From: Novosphingobium sp.
Lineage (GTDB): Bacteria > Pseudomonadota > Alphaproteobacteria > Sphingomonadales > Sphingomonadaceae
Direction of reading: 5' to 3'
Assembly: GCA_020853995.1 (NCBI GenBank)
Contig: JADYXV010000288.1
Coordinates: 1-17,859, forward strand
DNA: 17,859 nucleotides
The notes under the pieces were generated by a model. It saw only the letters and a list, made by a program, of their open reading frames with translations, searched no databases and was not told where the DNA came from. A program made the translations under genes and the position numbers. Below, in pieces: positions 1-6,987 of the stretch. The stretch's first letter is position 1, and each line of letters begins with the position of its first letter.

Positions 1-106
1 AAATCGTGTCCAGCGCGTCCCAGTCCCGCTCATCAATGGCAAAGCTGTAACGCGCGAACAGATCCTGTATCTCCAGGCGATCGGATATTTCCTGCAAGGT
101 CATCAT
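1..106 (-). CDS. SnoaL/NTF2-like protein, N-terminal fragment (cut by window edge)
   Basis: Only the first 35 residues are visible; the gene continues past base 1. They read MMTLQEISDRLEIQDLFARY and then a helix ending in DERDWDALD. This is the usual opening of SnoaL_4-type NTF2-fold proteins, where a first helix with an IxDLxxRY pattern is followed by D-x-x-D-W-x-x-L. The family includes small isomerases, dehydratases and dioxygenase beta-like subunits, so no reaction can be assigned. The start ATG at 106-104 overlaps the stop TGA (105-103) of the upstream monooxygenase as ATGA. No clear Shine-Dalgarno precedes it, so translation is probably coupled. The next in-frame ATG (103-101) is equally possible. 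It is likely the accessory enzyme of the flavin monooxygenase. Confidence 0.75.
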   Translation of the reverse strand, partial: MMTLQEISDRLEIQDLFARYSFAIDERDWDALDTI

Positions 107-1587
107 GCTGCAACGGCGGCCTTGAATGCATATTCCGTCATCACCGGGTGCGCCATCGCATCGGCAAATGCATCATAACTCCACGGCCAGCTTGCCGGAA
201 CGCCTGTCCGGTCAAGATACCAGCTGGTGCAACCGGAACCGAAAATCGTTGTTTTTGCAGCCGCTATGCGGCGTTCTTCATACGCTGCATGGGCTTCAAC
301 CGTCGGCATGACCGATGCTGCTTCCCCCGCCCGCAGCACGTCAATCAACTGGTCGATATAATCCCATTGCCTCTCGGCGATGTCGATCAACGAAAAGTTG
401 CCAACCGGGCCAGTCGGACCGTTCAGCATGAAGAAGTTGGGAAAATGCGGCAGCGTTACGGCATAGTGCGCCGTCGGCCGCTCTGCCCAGAACGCATCCA
501 GCGTCATGCCCCCCTGCCCCGTCACACCGGCCGGCCGAATGAACTTGTCGGCCTGGAAACCGGTGGCAAGGACCAGCGTATCCAGTTCGTGGAACGTACC
601 GTCCGCCATGCGCACGCCCTTGGGTTCAACGCGTGCAATCTTGCCCGTCTCAACAAACACGGCGGGGTGCTGCACTTCATCGTAATAGCACCACGAATAG
701 ATCAACCGCTTGCACGCCGCACGATAGTTGGGGCGCAGCTTCTCTTTCAGTTCCGGATCGCGGATGGATTGTTCAAAATAGTCGCGACAGATGTCTTCGA
801 TCATCTGCATCTGCGGCCCGTCAATATCGGTTATCGCATCGGTGAACCGGCGGACATTGCCGATATATTCATCGGAAAAGCGGATGGCATCAATCAAGGC
901 CGGATCGCGGCGGAACGCCTCGCGTTCTTCATCGCTATACTGGAAGTACGGCACCGGCATGACCCATTGCGGTGAACGCTGGAAATGGACAAGCTTTTCA
1001 ACCCGCTTATTGATGGCCGTCACAATCTGGATGCCGGTTGATCCTGAACCGATCAGGCCGACTTTGGCCCCGTCAATCGGCGCGTCATCGTCCCAACGCG
1101 CAGTGTGGAAGGCTGGCCCTTCAAAACTCTCAAGCCCTTCGATCCTGGGGACATTGGGATGATGCAAAACGCCCGATGCGGCAATCACAACATCGAACGT
1201 TTCGGAACTGCCATCCCCCAGCGTCACGGTCCATTTGCTGGTGCTGTCGCTCCAGTCCAGCCCCGCCACTTCGGTGTTGAAACGGATGAACGGCGTTATG
1301 CCGTACTTTTCAGTGACGAACTGGAAATAGTCCTGAACATCAGGCCCGGTCGCATAATAGGCCTTCCATTCGGGGTAAGGCTCAAACGTATAAGTATAGG
1401 CATGCGCCGGCACATCACAGGAAAGCCCCGGATAGCGGTTCTCACGCCAAGTCCCGCCAACTTTCGCCGCCTTTTCAAAAACCGTAAAGTCCTCGCCGCG
1501 CTCCTTCAGCTTGATCGCCGCAAGGATGCCTGCCATGCCCGCGCCCACAACGGCATAACGCAAGGCGCGCGTGTTCGGTGATGTCAT
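103..1587 (-). CDS. Flavin-containing monooxygenase, Baeyer-Villiger (class B) type
   Basis: The 494-residue protein should use FAD and NADPH to insert one oxygen next to a ketone, giving an ester or lactone. The FAD Rossmann motif GAGMAG is at residues 15-20, followed by GGTWRENRYPG (44-54). The Baeyer-Villiger fingerprint FxGxxxHxxxWD is intact at 155-166 (F155, G157, H161, W165, D166). The NADPH Rossmann motif GSGSTG is at 180-185 and an ATGF segment at 341-344. Length is normal for the family. The start is placed at 1587, 22 codons inside the longest frame, because FAD-binding begins ten residues later and AGAGGA lies about 10 bases upstream. The gene is translationally coupled to an NTF2-like gene and divergent from another NTF2-like/SDR pair. 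The substrate is unknown; a cyclic or side-chain ketone of a steroid or terpenoid fits the neighbourhood. Confidence 0.92.
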   Translation of the reverse strand: MTSPNTRALRYAVVGAGMAGILAAIKLKERGEDFTVFEKAAKVGGTWRENRYPGLSCDVPAHAYTYTFEPYPEWKAYYATGPDVQDYFQFVTEKYGITPFIRFNTEVAGLDWSDSTSKWTVTLGDGSSETFDVVIAASGVLHHPNVPRIEGLESFEGPAFHTARWDDDAPIDGAKVGLIGSGSTGIQIVTAINKRVEKLVHFQRSPQWVMPVPYFQYSDEEREAFRRDPALIDAIRFSDEYIGNVRRFTDAITDIDGPQMQMIEDICRDYFEQSIRDPELKEKLRPNYRAACKRLIYSWCYYDEVQHPAVFVETGKIARVEPKGVRMADGTFHELDTLVLATGFQADKFIRPAGVTGQGGMTLDAFWAERPTAHYAVTLPHFPNFFMLNGPTGPVGNFSLIDIAERQWDYIDQLIDVLRAGEAASVMPTVEAHAAYEERRIAAAKTTIFGSGCTSWYLDRTGVPASWPWSYDAFADAMAHPVMTEYAFKAAVAA

Positions 1588-1786
1588 AAAACCGGTATCC
1601 TCTGAACCCGATCCGGCGTCTGCTGGCCGGTTGGTGTGGCACCGTGATCGCATCGGTAATCGGATGGCACATCACCCAAAGGTACTATGCGCGCCATCGC
1701 TACACCGGTGGCATCCTCCGCACATCAGCGGATGACGGCAAGATACCATCCAAAAAAATTTCGCGTTTCGATGCTACATCCATAAT

Positions 1787-1814
1787 TTGCCATCGATTTG
1801 CGGATGCTTATACC
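1787..1814 (+). promoter_or_regulatory. Sigma-70-like promoter for the NTF2-like/SDR unit, with overlapping dyad
   Basis: TTGCCA (1787-1792) and TATACC (1809-1814) are separated by 16 bases and lie 31 bases before the ATG at 1846. A dyad TGCGG-N9-CCGCA (1799-1817) spans the -10 hexamer and is well placed for a repressor. The rest of the 258-bp divergent region (1588-1845) holds no recognisable gene. I see no convincing promoter for the leftward monooxygenase in it. The promoter and operator are inferred by pattern only. Confidence 0.4.
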
Positions 1815-1845
1815 GCATAAAACACGAATCAATCGGGAGAGCGCC

Positions 1846-2349
1846 ATGACCGTCACGTTAGAGGATATTGCTGCACGCCTTGCCGCGCTTGAAGACAAGG
1901 AAGCGATCCGGGCACTGAAGGCGCGCTATCTGCGGGCATGCGATCTCAAACAGGTCGAGGACGTGCGCGATTGCTTTGCCACCGGCCCCATCCGCATCGC
2001 ATATGAAAACTTTCCCGAATTTACCGATCGCGATGCCTTCGTCGCCATCTATGAACAAATGGCCTGCAATGGCGGTGTTTATGATCTTCACCACGCAACC
2101 AACTGGGAAATCGCGCTGACCGGCGCAGATTCCGCCGCCGGCAAATGGTCGCTCAATTTCCGCACCATCCTCACCGGCCCCCGCCAGATCGTGCGCTTGG
2201 CCGTGGAATATGATGATGTCTATGCCCGCCGCGATGGCCGCTGGTGGATTGTCGAAACGGTCAGCCACGTCACATCGATGATCACCGAACAAGTAGCCGA
2301 AGATGGCAGCATCACGGTGCTTGCGCTGGCCGAACCTCCAGCCGCCTGA
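1846..2349 (+). CDS. SnoaL/NTF2-like small protein
   Basis: This 167-residue single-domain protein has the SnoaL_4/NTF2-like layout. An N-terminal helix (LEDKEAIRALKARYLRACD, about 15-33) leads into a cone-shaped alpha+beta fold with DLHHATNWEI at 80-89 and EYDDVYARRDGRWWI near 121-135. The histidine pair 82-83 lies on the strand that often carries pocket residues in this family. Members include ketosteroid-isomerase-like, dehydratase and lyase enzymes, and also binding proteins without catalysis, so the reaction is not assigned. The start at 1846 has GGGAG about 8 bases upstream; the 16 extra codons of the longer frame look non-native. An SDR follows 44 bases downstream, probably in the same transcript. 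Confidence 0.85.
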   Translation: MTVTLEDIAARLAALEDKEAIRALKARYLRACDLKQVEDVRDCFATGPIRIAYENFPEFTDRDAFVAIYEQMACNGGVYDLHHATNWEIALTGADSAAGKWSLNFRTILTGPRQIVRLAVEYDDVYARRDGRWWIVETVSHVTSMITEQVAEDGSITVLALAEPPAA

Positions 2350-2393
2350 TCTCGCGCCTCATTGATAACGATCTTTCAAAAAGGAAAAGACCC

Positions 2394-3152
2394 ATGGCCA
2401 TCAATTACGGGCTCGAAGGAAAAGTGGCGCTGGTCACCGGCGCAAGCGGCGGCATCGGACGCGCTGCGGCCCTCGTCTTCGCCCGCTCCGGCGCCAGTGT
2501 GCTGGTCAGCGATGTCAACGAAGAAGGTGGCGCGCAAACCGTCGCCATGATCGAAGCCGCCGGTGGCAAAGCCGCCTTCCAGCGTTGCGATGTCAGCAAG
2601 TCTGACGAGGTAAAGGCGATGGTTGCCGCCGCTGTGTCCACCTTTGGCGGGCTCGATTGCGCCTTCAACAACGCCGGGCTGAACCGTCTGGGCGATGATG
2701 AATACGATGACGCCATCTGGGAGCGCAACATCGGCATCAACCTGTCGGGCGTCATGCGCTGCATGCGCGAGGAAGCCGAAGTGATGCTGGCGCGCGGCGG
2801 CGGCGCCATCGTCAACACCGCCTCGATCAACGGCATCGTCGGCAACGGCGCACAGCCCGCCTATGTCGCGGCAAAGCACGGCGTCGTCGGCCTTGCCCGC
2901 CACGGCGCACTGCGCTGGGCACAAGGCGGCATCCGCGTGAATGCAGTATGCCCCGGCGTCATCGAAACGCCGATGACCGCGCCTCTGGTCGCCAATCCCG
3001 ATATGAAAAAGATGATCGATTCCATGACCCCGATGGGCCGCATGGGCACCGCCGATGAAATCGCAGAAGCCGTCGTCTGGCTCTGCTCACCTGCCGCCAG
3101 CTTTGTCACCGGGCACGCGATGGTCATCGATGGCGGCGCAACCGCCGTGTAA
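2394..3152 (+). CDS. Classical short-chain dehydrogenase/reductase
   Basis: The 252-residue SDR is expected to oxidise a secondary alcohol or reduce a ketone with NAD(H). The nucleotide motif TGASGGIG is at 15-22, and Asp40 at the end of beta-2 favours NAD(H) over NADP(H). NNAG is at 92-95. The catalytic set Ser144, Tyr157, Lys161 is complete with the usual 13-residue Ser-Tyr spacing. The protein ends with the normal VTGHAMVIDGGATAV tail. AAGGA lies 8 bases before the ATG, which decides this start over longer in-frame options inside the NTF2-like gene. It is the second gene of the plus-strand pair and ends just before a strong hairpin. The substrate is unknown. Confidence 0.93.
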   Translation: MAINYGLEGKVALVTGASGGIGRAAALVFARSGASVLVSDVNEEGGAQTVAMIEAAGGKAAFQRCDVSKSDEVKAMVAAAVSTFGGLDCAFNNAGLNRLGDDEYDDAIWERNIGINLSGVMRCMREEAEVMLARGGGAIVNTASINGIVGNGAQPAYVAAKHGVVGLARHGALRWAQGGIRVNAVCPGVIETPMTAPLVANPDMKKMIDSMTPMGRMGTADEIAEAVVWLCSPAASFVTGHAMVIDGGATAV

Positions 3153-3160
3153 TCGCCTTA

Positions 3161-3188
3161 CCCTCCCGCCACACCAATGGCGGGAGGG
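3161..3188. terminator. Hairpin between convergent genes, probable bidirectional terminator
   Basis: An 11-bp perfect stem CCCTCCCGCCA/TGGCGGGAGGG (3161-3171 and 3178-3188) has a 6-base loop. It sits 8 bases after the SDR stop and 11 bases before the stop of the convergent hydrolase. No T-tract follows on either strand, so it may act as a processing or barrier structure rather than a classical intrinsic terminator. Confidence 0.55.
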
Positions 3189-3199
3189 CCGGCCATCAC

Positions 3200-4126
3200 T
3201 CAACCAAGCGCAGCCTTCAATTTTGCCCCCGCCCGTTCGATAAACGGCATGGCATCGGGCACCGCTTCAAACATCGAAACAAAGCCGTGGATCATGCCCG
3301 GCGCTTCTTCCAGATCCACCGCCACACCCGCCGCTGCCAGCGCCTCGGCATAGGCCCGGCCTTCATCGCGCAGCGGATCATATTGCGCCACCAGCACCGT
3401 GGCCGATGGCAATCTGTCCAGATCATCATGCCGCAACACCGCTGCCAGCGTCGGCGCATTGGCATGATCGCCCACATAATGCGCCCAGAACCACTGCATC
3501 ATCGCGGTCGACAGGAAATATTCCCCCCCGCCATTTTCCACATATGACGCGCGCGTAAAATCGGCATCGGCCACCGGATAGACCAGCAACTGGTGCGCCA
3601 GCGTCGGCGCGCCCTCATCCCGCGCGCGGATCGCCACCGCCGCCGCCAGATTGCCGCCTGCGCTATCGCCCGCAACTGCAAGCCGCGTCGCATCAACGCC
3701 CAGTTCCCCGGCATGGGCCACCGCCCACACCAGCGCGTCATAGCAATCATCCAGCGGCGCGGGAAACGGAGCTTCCGGCGCCAGCCGGTAACCGACAGAC
3801 AGCACCGCCGCACCACTGGCACGGGCCAGCGCGCGCGATGTGGCATCATGCGATTCCAGATCGCCAAGCACCCAGCCTCCGCCATGATAGAACACCACCA
3901 GCGGCGGATTATCGCCCGCGTCTTCAGGCACATAAAGCCGCGCCGCAATATCGCGCCCCGCCAAATTCAGCACCAGATCACGCACCAGCGCCACCGCAGG
4001 CGGCGGTCCCATTTGCATCGGCGCATTGGCCGCCCGCATCGCCTCGGGCGTGATCGTTGCATAATCCACCGGCGGCATCTGCGCAAAAAAGCCAAGCAGC
4101 GCCTCGACTTGAGGGTTAAGCGTCAT
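3200..4126 (-). CDS. Alpha/beta hydrolase, hormone-sensitive-lipase family (family IV esterase)
   Basis: The 308-residue cytoplasmic esterase-like protein has no signal peptide. The HSL oxyanion-hole motif HGGGW is at 81-85 and the nucleophile elbow GDSAG at 153-157 with Ser155. The other triad members are Asp250 (in YDPLRDEG) and His280 (in IHGF). YRLAPEAPFPAPLDD at 113-127 is also typical of the family. The start at 4126 has GGGAG about 9 bases upstream; an ATG at 4133 is in another frame and stops after five codons. It is the last gene of a compact unit, 16 bases after the extended SDR. Since a Baeyer-Villiger enzyme is nearby, cleavage of a lactone or ester intermediate is a reasonable guess. 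The family is promiscuous, so the substrate is not assigned. Confidence 0.92.
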   Translation of the reverse strand: MTLNPQVEALLGFFAQMPPVDYATITPEAMRAANAPMQMGPPPAVALVRDLVLNLAGRDIAARLYVPEDAGDNPPLVVFYHGGGWVLGDLESHDATSRALARASGAAVLSVGYRLAPEAPFPAPLDDCYDALVWAVAHAGELGVDATRLAVAGDSAGGNLAAAVAIRARDEGAPTLAHQLLVYPVADADFTRASYVENGGGEYFLSTAMMQWFWAHYVGDHANAPTLAAVLRHDDLDRLPSATVLVAQYDPLRDEGRAYAEALAAAGVAVDLEEAPGMIHGFVSMFEAVPDAMPFIERAGAKLKAALG

Positions 4127-4142
4127 CGTCCATCTCTCCCGT

Positions 4143-5045
4143 TCAACCGAATTGCGCAGCGATTTCCGCCACCGCCGCCGCCACATCGCGCCGACGATAG
4201 CCCAGCAGCGCCGTTTCCGCAGCATCGGGTTCATAGGCAATGGTATTCCCGCGCCCTTGCGGGATCGCCACATCGGGCAGCAGCGGCAATTCCTCGTCGC
4301 GCTCCTCCACCGTAACATCGCTGCCCACAGCATTGAAAAACAGCTGGAAATATTCGCGGAAAGAAAGGTTCTCGTCCCCCACCAGATAGGCCTTGCCCGG
4401 TTCCCCCCCCAGCAGCGCGCCCTCAATCGCTTCGGAAAGCGACCGGAACGACATGAAATTCGTCCCCCCCGTCGGCGCATAGTGCACAATCGGGATCAAC
4501 CCCTTGGCCCACTGCACATAGGGATCGAAAATCGCCGAAGGCAGCCCCGGAACGGTGCCGACCATGAACGGCGCGTTCACGCTCACCACGTCAAAGCCTG
4601 GCCGCCCCTGCGCGCGCGCGCCCTCGCACGCTGCCAGCCGCGACTGGATATAGACATTGCCCGCCACCAGTTCCGGTGCTGCCTGCGGATAAAAGCTGCC
4701 CAGTTGCACCGCGCGCTTCACCCCCGCCTCGCGCGCTGCGGCAAAGAACGAAGGCAGCGCCACATGATTGGCCTTGTGCAGCCAGGCGCCGAAATCCTCG
4801 CCCTCCGGCACGTGGCGCGGGTCGTTTCCGGCAGCAAACACCACCCAGTCAAACCCGCGCAGCCGCTCGGGCGTAAAGTCGCCCGCCACATAATCGCCCT
4901 GCATGAAATCCAGCCCGGTCAAAGGCGTGCCCGCAGGCGCACCCGTTCCGCGCCCGGTAATCGTCACATCATGGCCCTGCGCCGCCAGATGCAAGGAGGC
5001 ATGGCCACCCAACGCACCGGTCCCGCCAACAACAAGCACTTTCAT
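4143..5045 (-). CDS. Extended/atypical SDR, NAD-dependent epimerase-like
   Basis: The 300-residue protein starts directly with a Rossmann strand, MKVLVVGGTGALGG, with GxxGxxG at 7-13. It has the length and the C-terminal substrate-binding lobe of extended SDRs. At the usual YxxxK position the sequence reads YIQSR (Tyr132, Arg136), so the catalytic lysine seems replaced by arginine. No other YxxxK in this region fits. That resembles atypical SDRs, some of which are reductases or non-catalytic binders. The start at 5045 is chosen over the in-frame ATG at 5051, because AAAGGA is 8 bases from the former and only 2 from the latter. It sits 12 bases after the NTF2-like gene and 16 before the hydrolase. 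No product function can be named. Confidence 0.85.
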   Translation of the reverse strand: MKVLVVGGTGALGGHASLHLAAQGHDVTITGRGTGAPAGTPLTGLDFMQGDYVAGDFTPERLRGFDWVVFAAGNDPRHVPEGEDFGAWLHKANHVALPSFFAAAREAGVKRAVQLGSFYPQAAPELVAGNVYIQSRLAACEGARAQGRPGFDVVSVNAPFMVGTVPGLPSAIFDPYVQWAKGLIPIVHYAPTGGTNFMSFRSLSEAIEGALLGGEPGKAYLVGDENLSFREYFQLFFNAVGSDVTVEERDEELPLLPDVAIPQGRGNTIAYEPDAAETALLGYRRRDVAAAVAEIAAQFG

Positions 5046-5057
5046 CCGCATCGTCCT

Positions 5058-5486
5058 TTAATTACCGCCGCCCACGTCATGCACCGGGCGCGACTCTTCC
5101 CAGTCAACGATCAGCGTCCGCTTCGTGAATTTCCATGCGCCCGCCTCGCGCCGCCACGTGTCCTGATAGCGGATCGCCCACACCAGCAGCACATCGCCGC
5201 CATCAGGCCCCGCCATCCGGTGTTCGGCGGTGGATCGGGTTTCACCTTGCGCCATGTCCCCATCAATCAGAACCGTCTGATCATGCACCACATGGCGCGT
5301 GGCCTTGAACATCTGCCCCAGCGCATCGATCGAACCAAGGTTGCCCTCCAGCCCCGCAATCGCAAAGCCCGGCCCCGCCATCTCCACATCATCGGCCAGC
5401 ACCTGCCGCCACAACGCCTTGTCGCGCCGGTCAGCCCCCAACGCATAAGCCTCCGCCGTGCGCCGCAGCGCCGCCTCCTCGCTCAT
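5058..5486 (-). CDS. SnoaL/NTF2-like small protein
   Basis: The 142-residue protein has the SnoaL_4-type pattern: an N-terminal helix (EEAALRRTAEAYALGADRRD), then a DDVEM strand and the typical ATRHVVHDQTVLIDGD segment at 62-77. A C-terminal sheet contains WAIRYQDTWRREAGAWKF (103-120). In this family the segment around His65 and His68 lines the pocket, so a small isomerase or dehydratase is possible but unproven. The ATG (5486-5484) overlaps the upstream SDR stop as ATGA, so translation is coupled. The first 59 codons of the longest frame lie inside the SDR gene and are rejected. This is the second NTF2-like gene in the window joined by an ATGA overlap to an oxidoreductase. Confidence 0.87.
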   Translation of the reverse strand: MSEEAALRRTAEAYALGADRRDKALWRQVLADDVEMAGPGFAIAGLEGNLGSIDALGQMFKATRHVVHDQTVLIDGDMAQGETRSTAEHRMAGPDGGDVLLVWAIRYQDTWRREAGAWKFTKRTLIVDWEESRPVHDVGGGN

Positions 5487-6355
5487 GCCACGGTTCCCGG
5501 CACGACCAGCCCGTTGCCCGAAATCAGCGGAACATTGGTCCATTCTCCTTGCGGCGTGCGATACCAGCCCGCCGCTGCCAGCGCCCCGCCATCGACATGC
5601 AGCGTCGTCCCCGTCACCCATGATGCCAGCGGACTGGCCAGATAAAGCGCCGCGCCCGCGCAATCGGCAGGCTGGCCAAACCGGCCCAGCGGAATCCAGC
5701 GCTCTTCATGCGCGCGGTTGGCGGGCGGGATCATATAATCCAGCGCCAGTTGCGGCGTATCGGTCGTCTCGGGGGCAATGTCGTTCACGCGGATGCCTTC
5801 CGGCCCCAGTTCCAGCGCAAGGCTTTTGGTAAAGCCCGTCACCGCCCACTTGGCCGCCGCATAAACGCTGCAATAAGGAATGCCGCGATGCGCCTCGATT
5901 GATGTCACGTTGATAATGCTCGATCCGGCTCCGGCCGACCGCAGCAACGGGATCATCGCCCGCGTCATCCGCAGCAATTGCCCCAGATTGGTGTCGAGGA
6001 TGTCCTCGGCCTCCTCATCAGCCAGCATCGCAAAAGGCCGTGCGTGGACAAAATGGCCAACATTGTTGACCAGCACATCCAGCTTGCCACTTTCTGCCAT
6101 GATCCGCTCAGCCAACATTGCGCTCACTCCGCGCTGGCGCACATCGCAGCGGATCACCCGCGCGGTGGGCATTGCCTGCTCGGCTGCATCGGCATTGGCC
6201 GGATCAATCTCGGCGATCACCACTTGCGCACCCGCTCCGGCAAACGCCTCGGCAATGGCGCGGCCAATGCCCGCCCCGCCGCCGGTTACCAGCACGGTCT
6301 TGCCACTAAAATCCAGGCCTTGCGAAAGCTGCGCGGGCGCGAGTCCACCGGTCAT
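5483..6355 (-). CDS. Classical short-chain dehydrogenase/reductase with C-terminal extension
   Basis: The 290-residue SDR has TGGGAGIG at 24-31 and NNVG (a variant of NNAG) at 97-100. The catalytic Ser152, Tyr165 and Lys169 are all present. After the usual VTGTTLHVDGG ending it continues for about 33 residues with WYRTPQGEWTNVP, a conserved-looking tail that may shape the substrate pocket or the oligomer. The start at 6355 is supported by GAGGA 8 bases upstream; the ten extra codons of the longer frame run over that site. It heads a four-gene unit (SDR, NTF2-like, extended SDR, hydrolase) with gaps or overlaps under 20 bases. The unit may be read from its own promoter in the 127-bp gap upstream or by read-through from ferredoxin. 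The substrate is unknown. Confidence 0.92.
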   Translation of the reverse strand: MTGGLAPAQLSQGLDFSGKTVLVTGGGAGIGRAIAEAFAGAGAQVVIAEIDPANADAAEQAMPTARVIRCDVRQRGVSAMLAERIMAESGKLDVLVNNVGHFVHARPFAMLADEEAEDILDTNLGQLLRMTRAMIPLLRSAGAGSSIINVTSIEAHRGIPYCSVYAAAKWAVTGFTKSLALELGPEGIRVNDIAPETTDTPQLALDYMIPPANRAHEERWIPLGRFGQPADCAGAALYLASPLASWVTGTTLHVDGGALAAAGWYRTPQGEWTNVPLISGNGLVVPGTVA

Positions 6356-6482
6356 GCCAAAGTTCCTCTCACGTAGTTCTGGCAATCACCTGATTCGATA
6401 ACCAGTGTAGCCATTTTTACGCAAGGTGCGTTCGGTTTTGGATCAAGTCAACAATATGCGCAAATTATAGCCAATTGAACCA
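6356..6482 (-). promoter_or_regulatory. Possible promoter region for the SDR-NTF2-epimerase-hydrolase unit
   Basis: This 127-bp AT-richer gap contains a perfect TATAAT on the minus strand (6469-6464), but without a good -35 at the right distance. A minus-strand TTGACT (6451-6446) has no matching -10. A small dyad ACGCA-AGG-TGCGT lies at 6419-6431. It may hold an activator-dependent promoter; the evidence is weak. Confidence 0.3.
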
Positions 6483-6815
6483 CTATACCCCCGGCTGATC
6501 TGCAGGCACATGCACGATCAACCCGTCCAGTTCCTCACCCAATTGCACCTGGCACGACAAGCGACTGTTGGTCCGTATTTCCGCCCCTTCAATCGCGACT
6601 AGCATGTCTCGCTCATCAGGCCGCGCCGGTCCCGTCATGTCCAGCCATTCCGGCGCGATATAACAATGGCACGTTGCACACTGCATCATCCCGCCACACA
6701 GCGCATCGATCCCGTCCACCAGATTGCCGACCGCCAGTTGCATCAGCGTCATGCCCTCGAAGTTCACCACCGTGCGCGATGAACCATCAGGCTGAACGAA
6801 CGTCACTTTGGCCAT
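6483..6815 (-). CDS. [2Fe-2S] ferredoxin, adrenodoxin/putidaredoxin type
   Basis: The 110-residue ferredoxin should pass single electrons to the adjacent cytochrome P450. Cys40, Cys46, Cys49 and Cys88 form the C-x5-C-x2-C...C cluster-binding pattern of the vertebrate-type family. An extra Cys51 follows in CATCHCY. The N-terminal strand MAKVTFVQPDG and the tail GLIVHVPADQPG are also typical. GAGGG lies 7 bases before the ATG. The gene is 172 bases downstream of the P450 on the same strand, separated from it by a REP-like palindrome that could adjust the relative expression of the two. No ferredoxin reductase gene is visible in the window. Confidence 0.95.
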   Translation of the reverse strand: MAKVTFVQPDGSSRTVVNFEGMTLMQLAVGNLVDGIDALCGGMMQCATCHCYIAPEWLDMTGPARPDERDMLVAIEGAEIRTNSRLSCQVQLGEELDGLIVHVPADQPGV

Positions 6816-6880
6816 TGATCATCCCTCAACGTTTAATTCCTGCCCCAATCAACCGCATCCAAAGTTCACAAGATCATCTC

Positions 6881-6967
6881 GTCACCCCGGGCTTGACCCG
6901 GGGTCCCGCTCCTTTGAAAGGAGGCAAAAGAAACAGCGGGATCCCGGGTCAAGCCACGCAAGACGAA
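6881..6967. repeat. REP-like palindromic element between P450 and ferredoxin genes
   Basis: Two 21-base arms (6890-6910 and 6935-6955) pair in 20 of 21 positions; each carries the core GGCTTGACCCGGG or its complement. The loop starts with a second perfect palindrome, CTCCTTT-G-AAAGGAG (6909-6923). The GTCACCCCGGGCTTGACCCGGGG edge resembles dispersed intergenic repeats familiar from sphingomonads. As RNA it would form a very stable stem between two cotranscribed genes. Confidence 0.75.
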
Positions 6968-6987
6968 CCGAAGTTCACGCCCTGGAT

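Noticed and set aside
4127..4489. N-terminal extension of the alpha/beta hydrolase by 121 residues
   Set aside because: It would overlap the extended SDR gene; the added residues are Arg/Trp/Met-rich and unlike any HSL N-terminus. The start at 4126 has a ribosome-binding site.
4152..5645. A 497-codon plus-strand open frame opposite the extended SDR and NTF2-like genes
   Set aside because: The Arg/His/Pro-rich translation without a domain is typical for the complement of GC-rich coding sequence. The minus strand has motifs, ribosome-binding sites and operon spacing.
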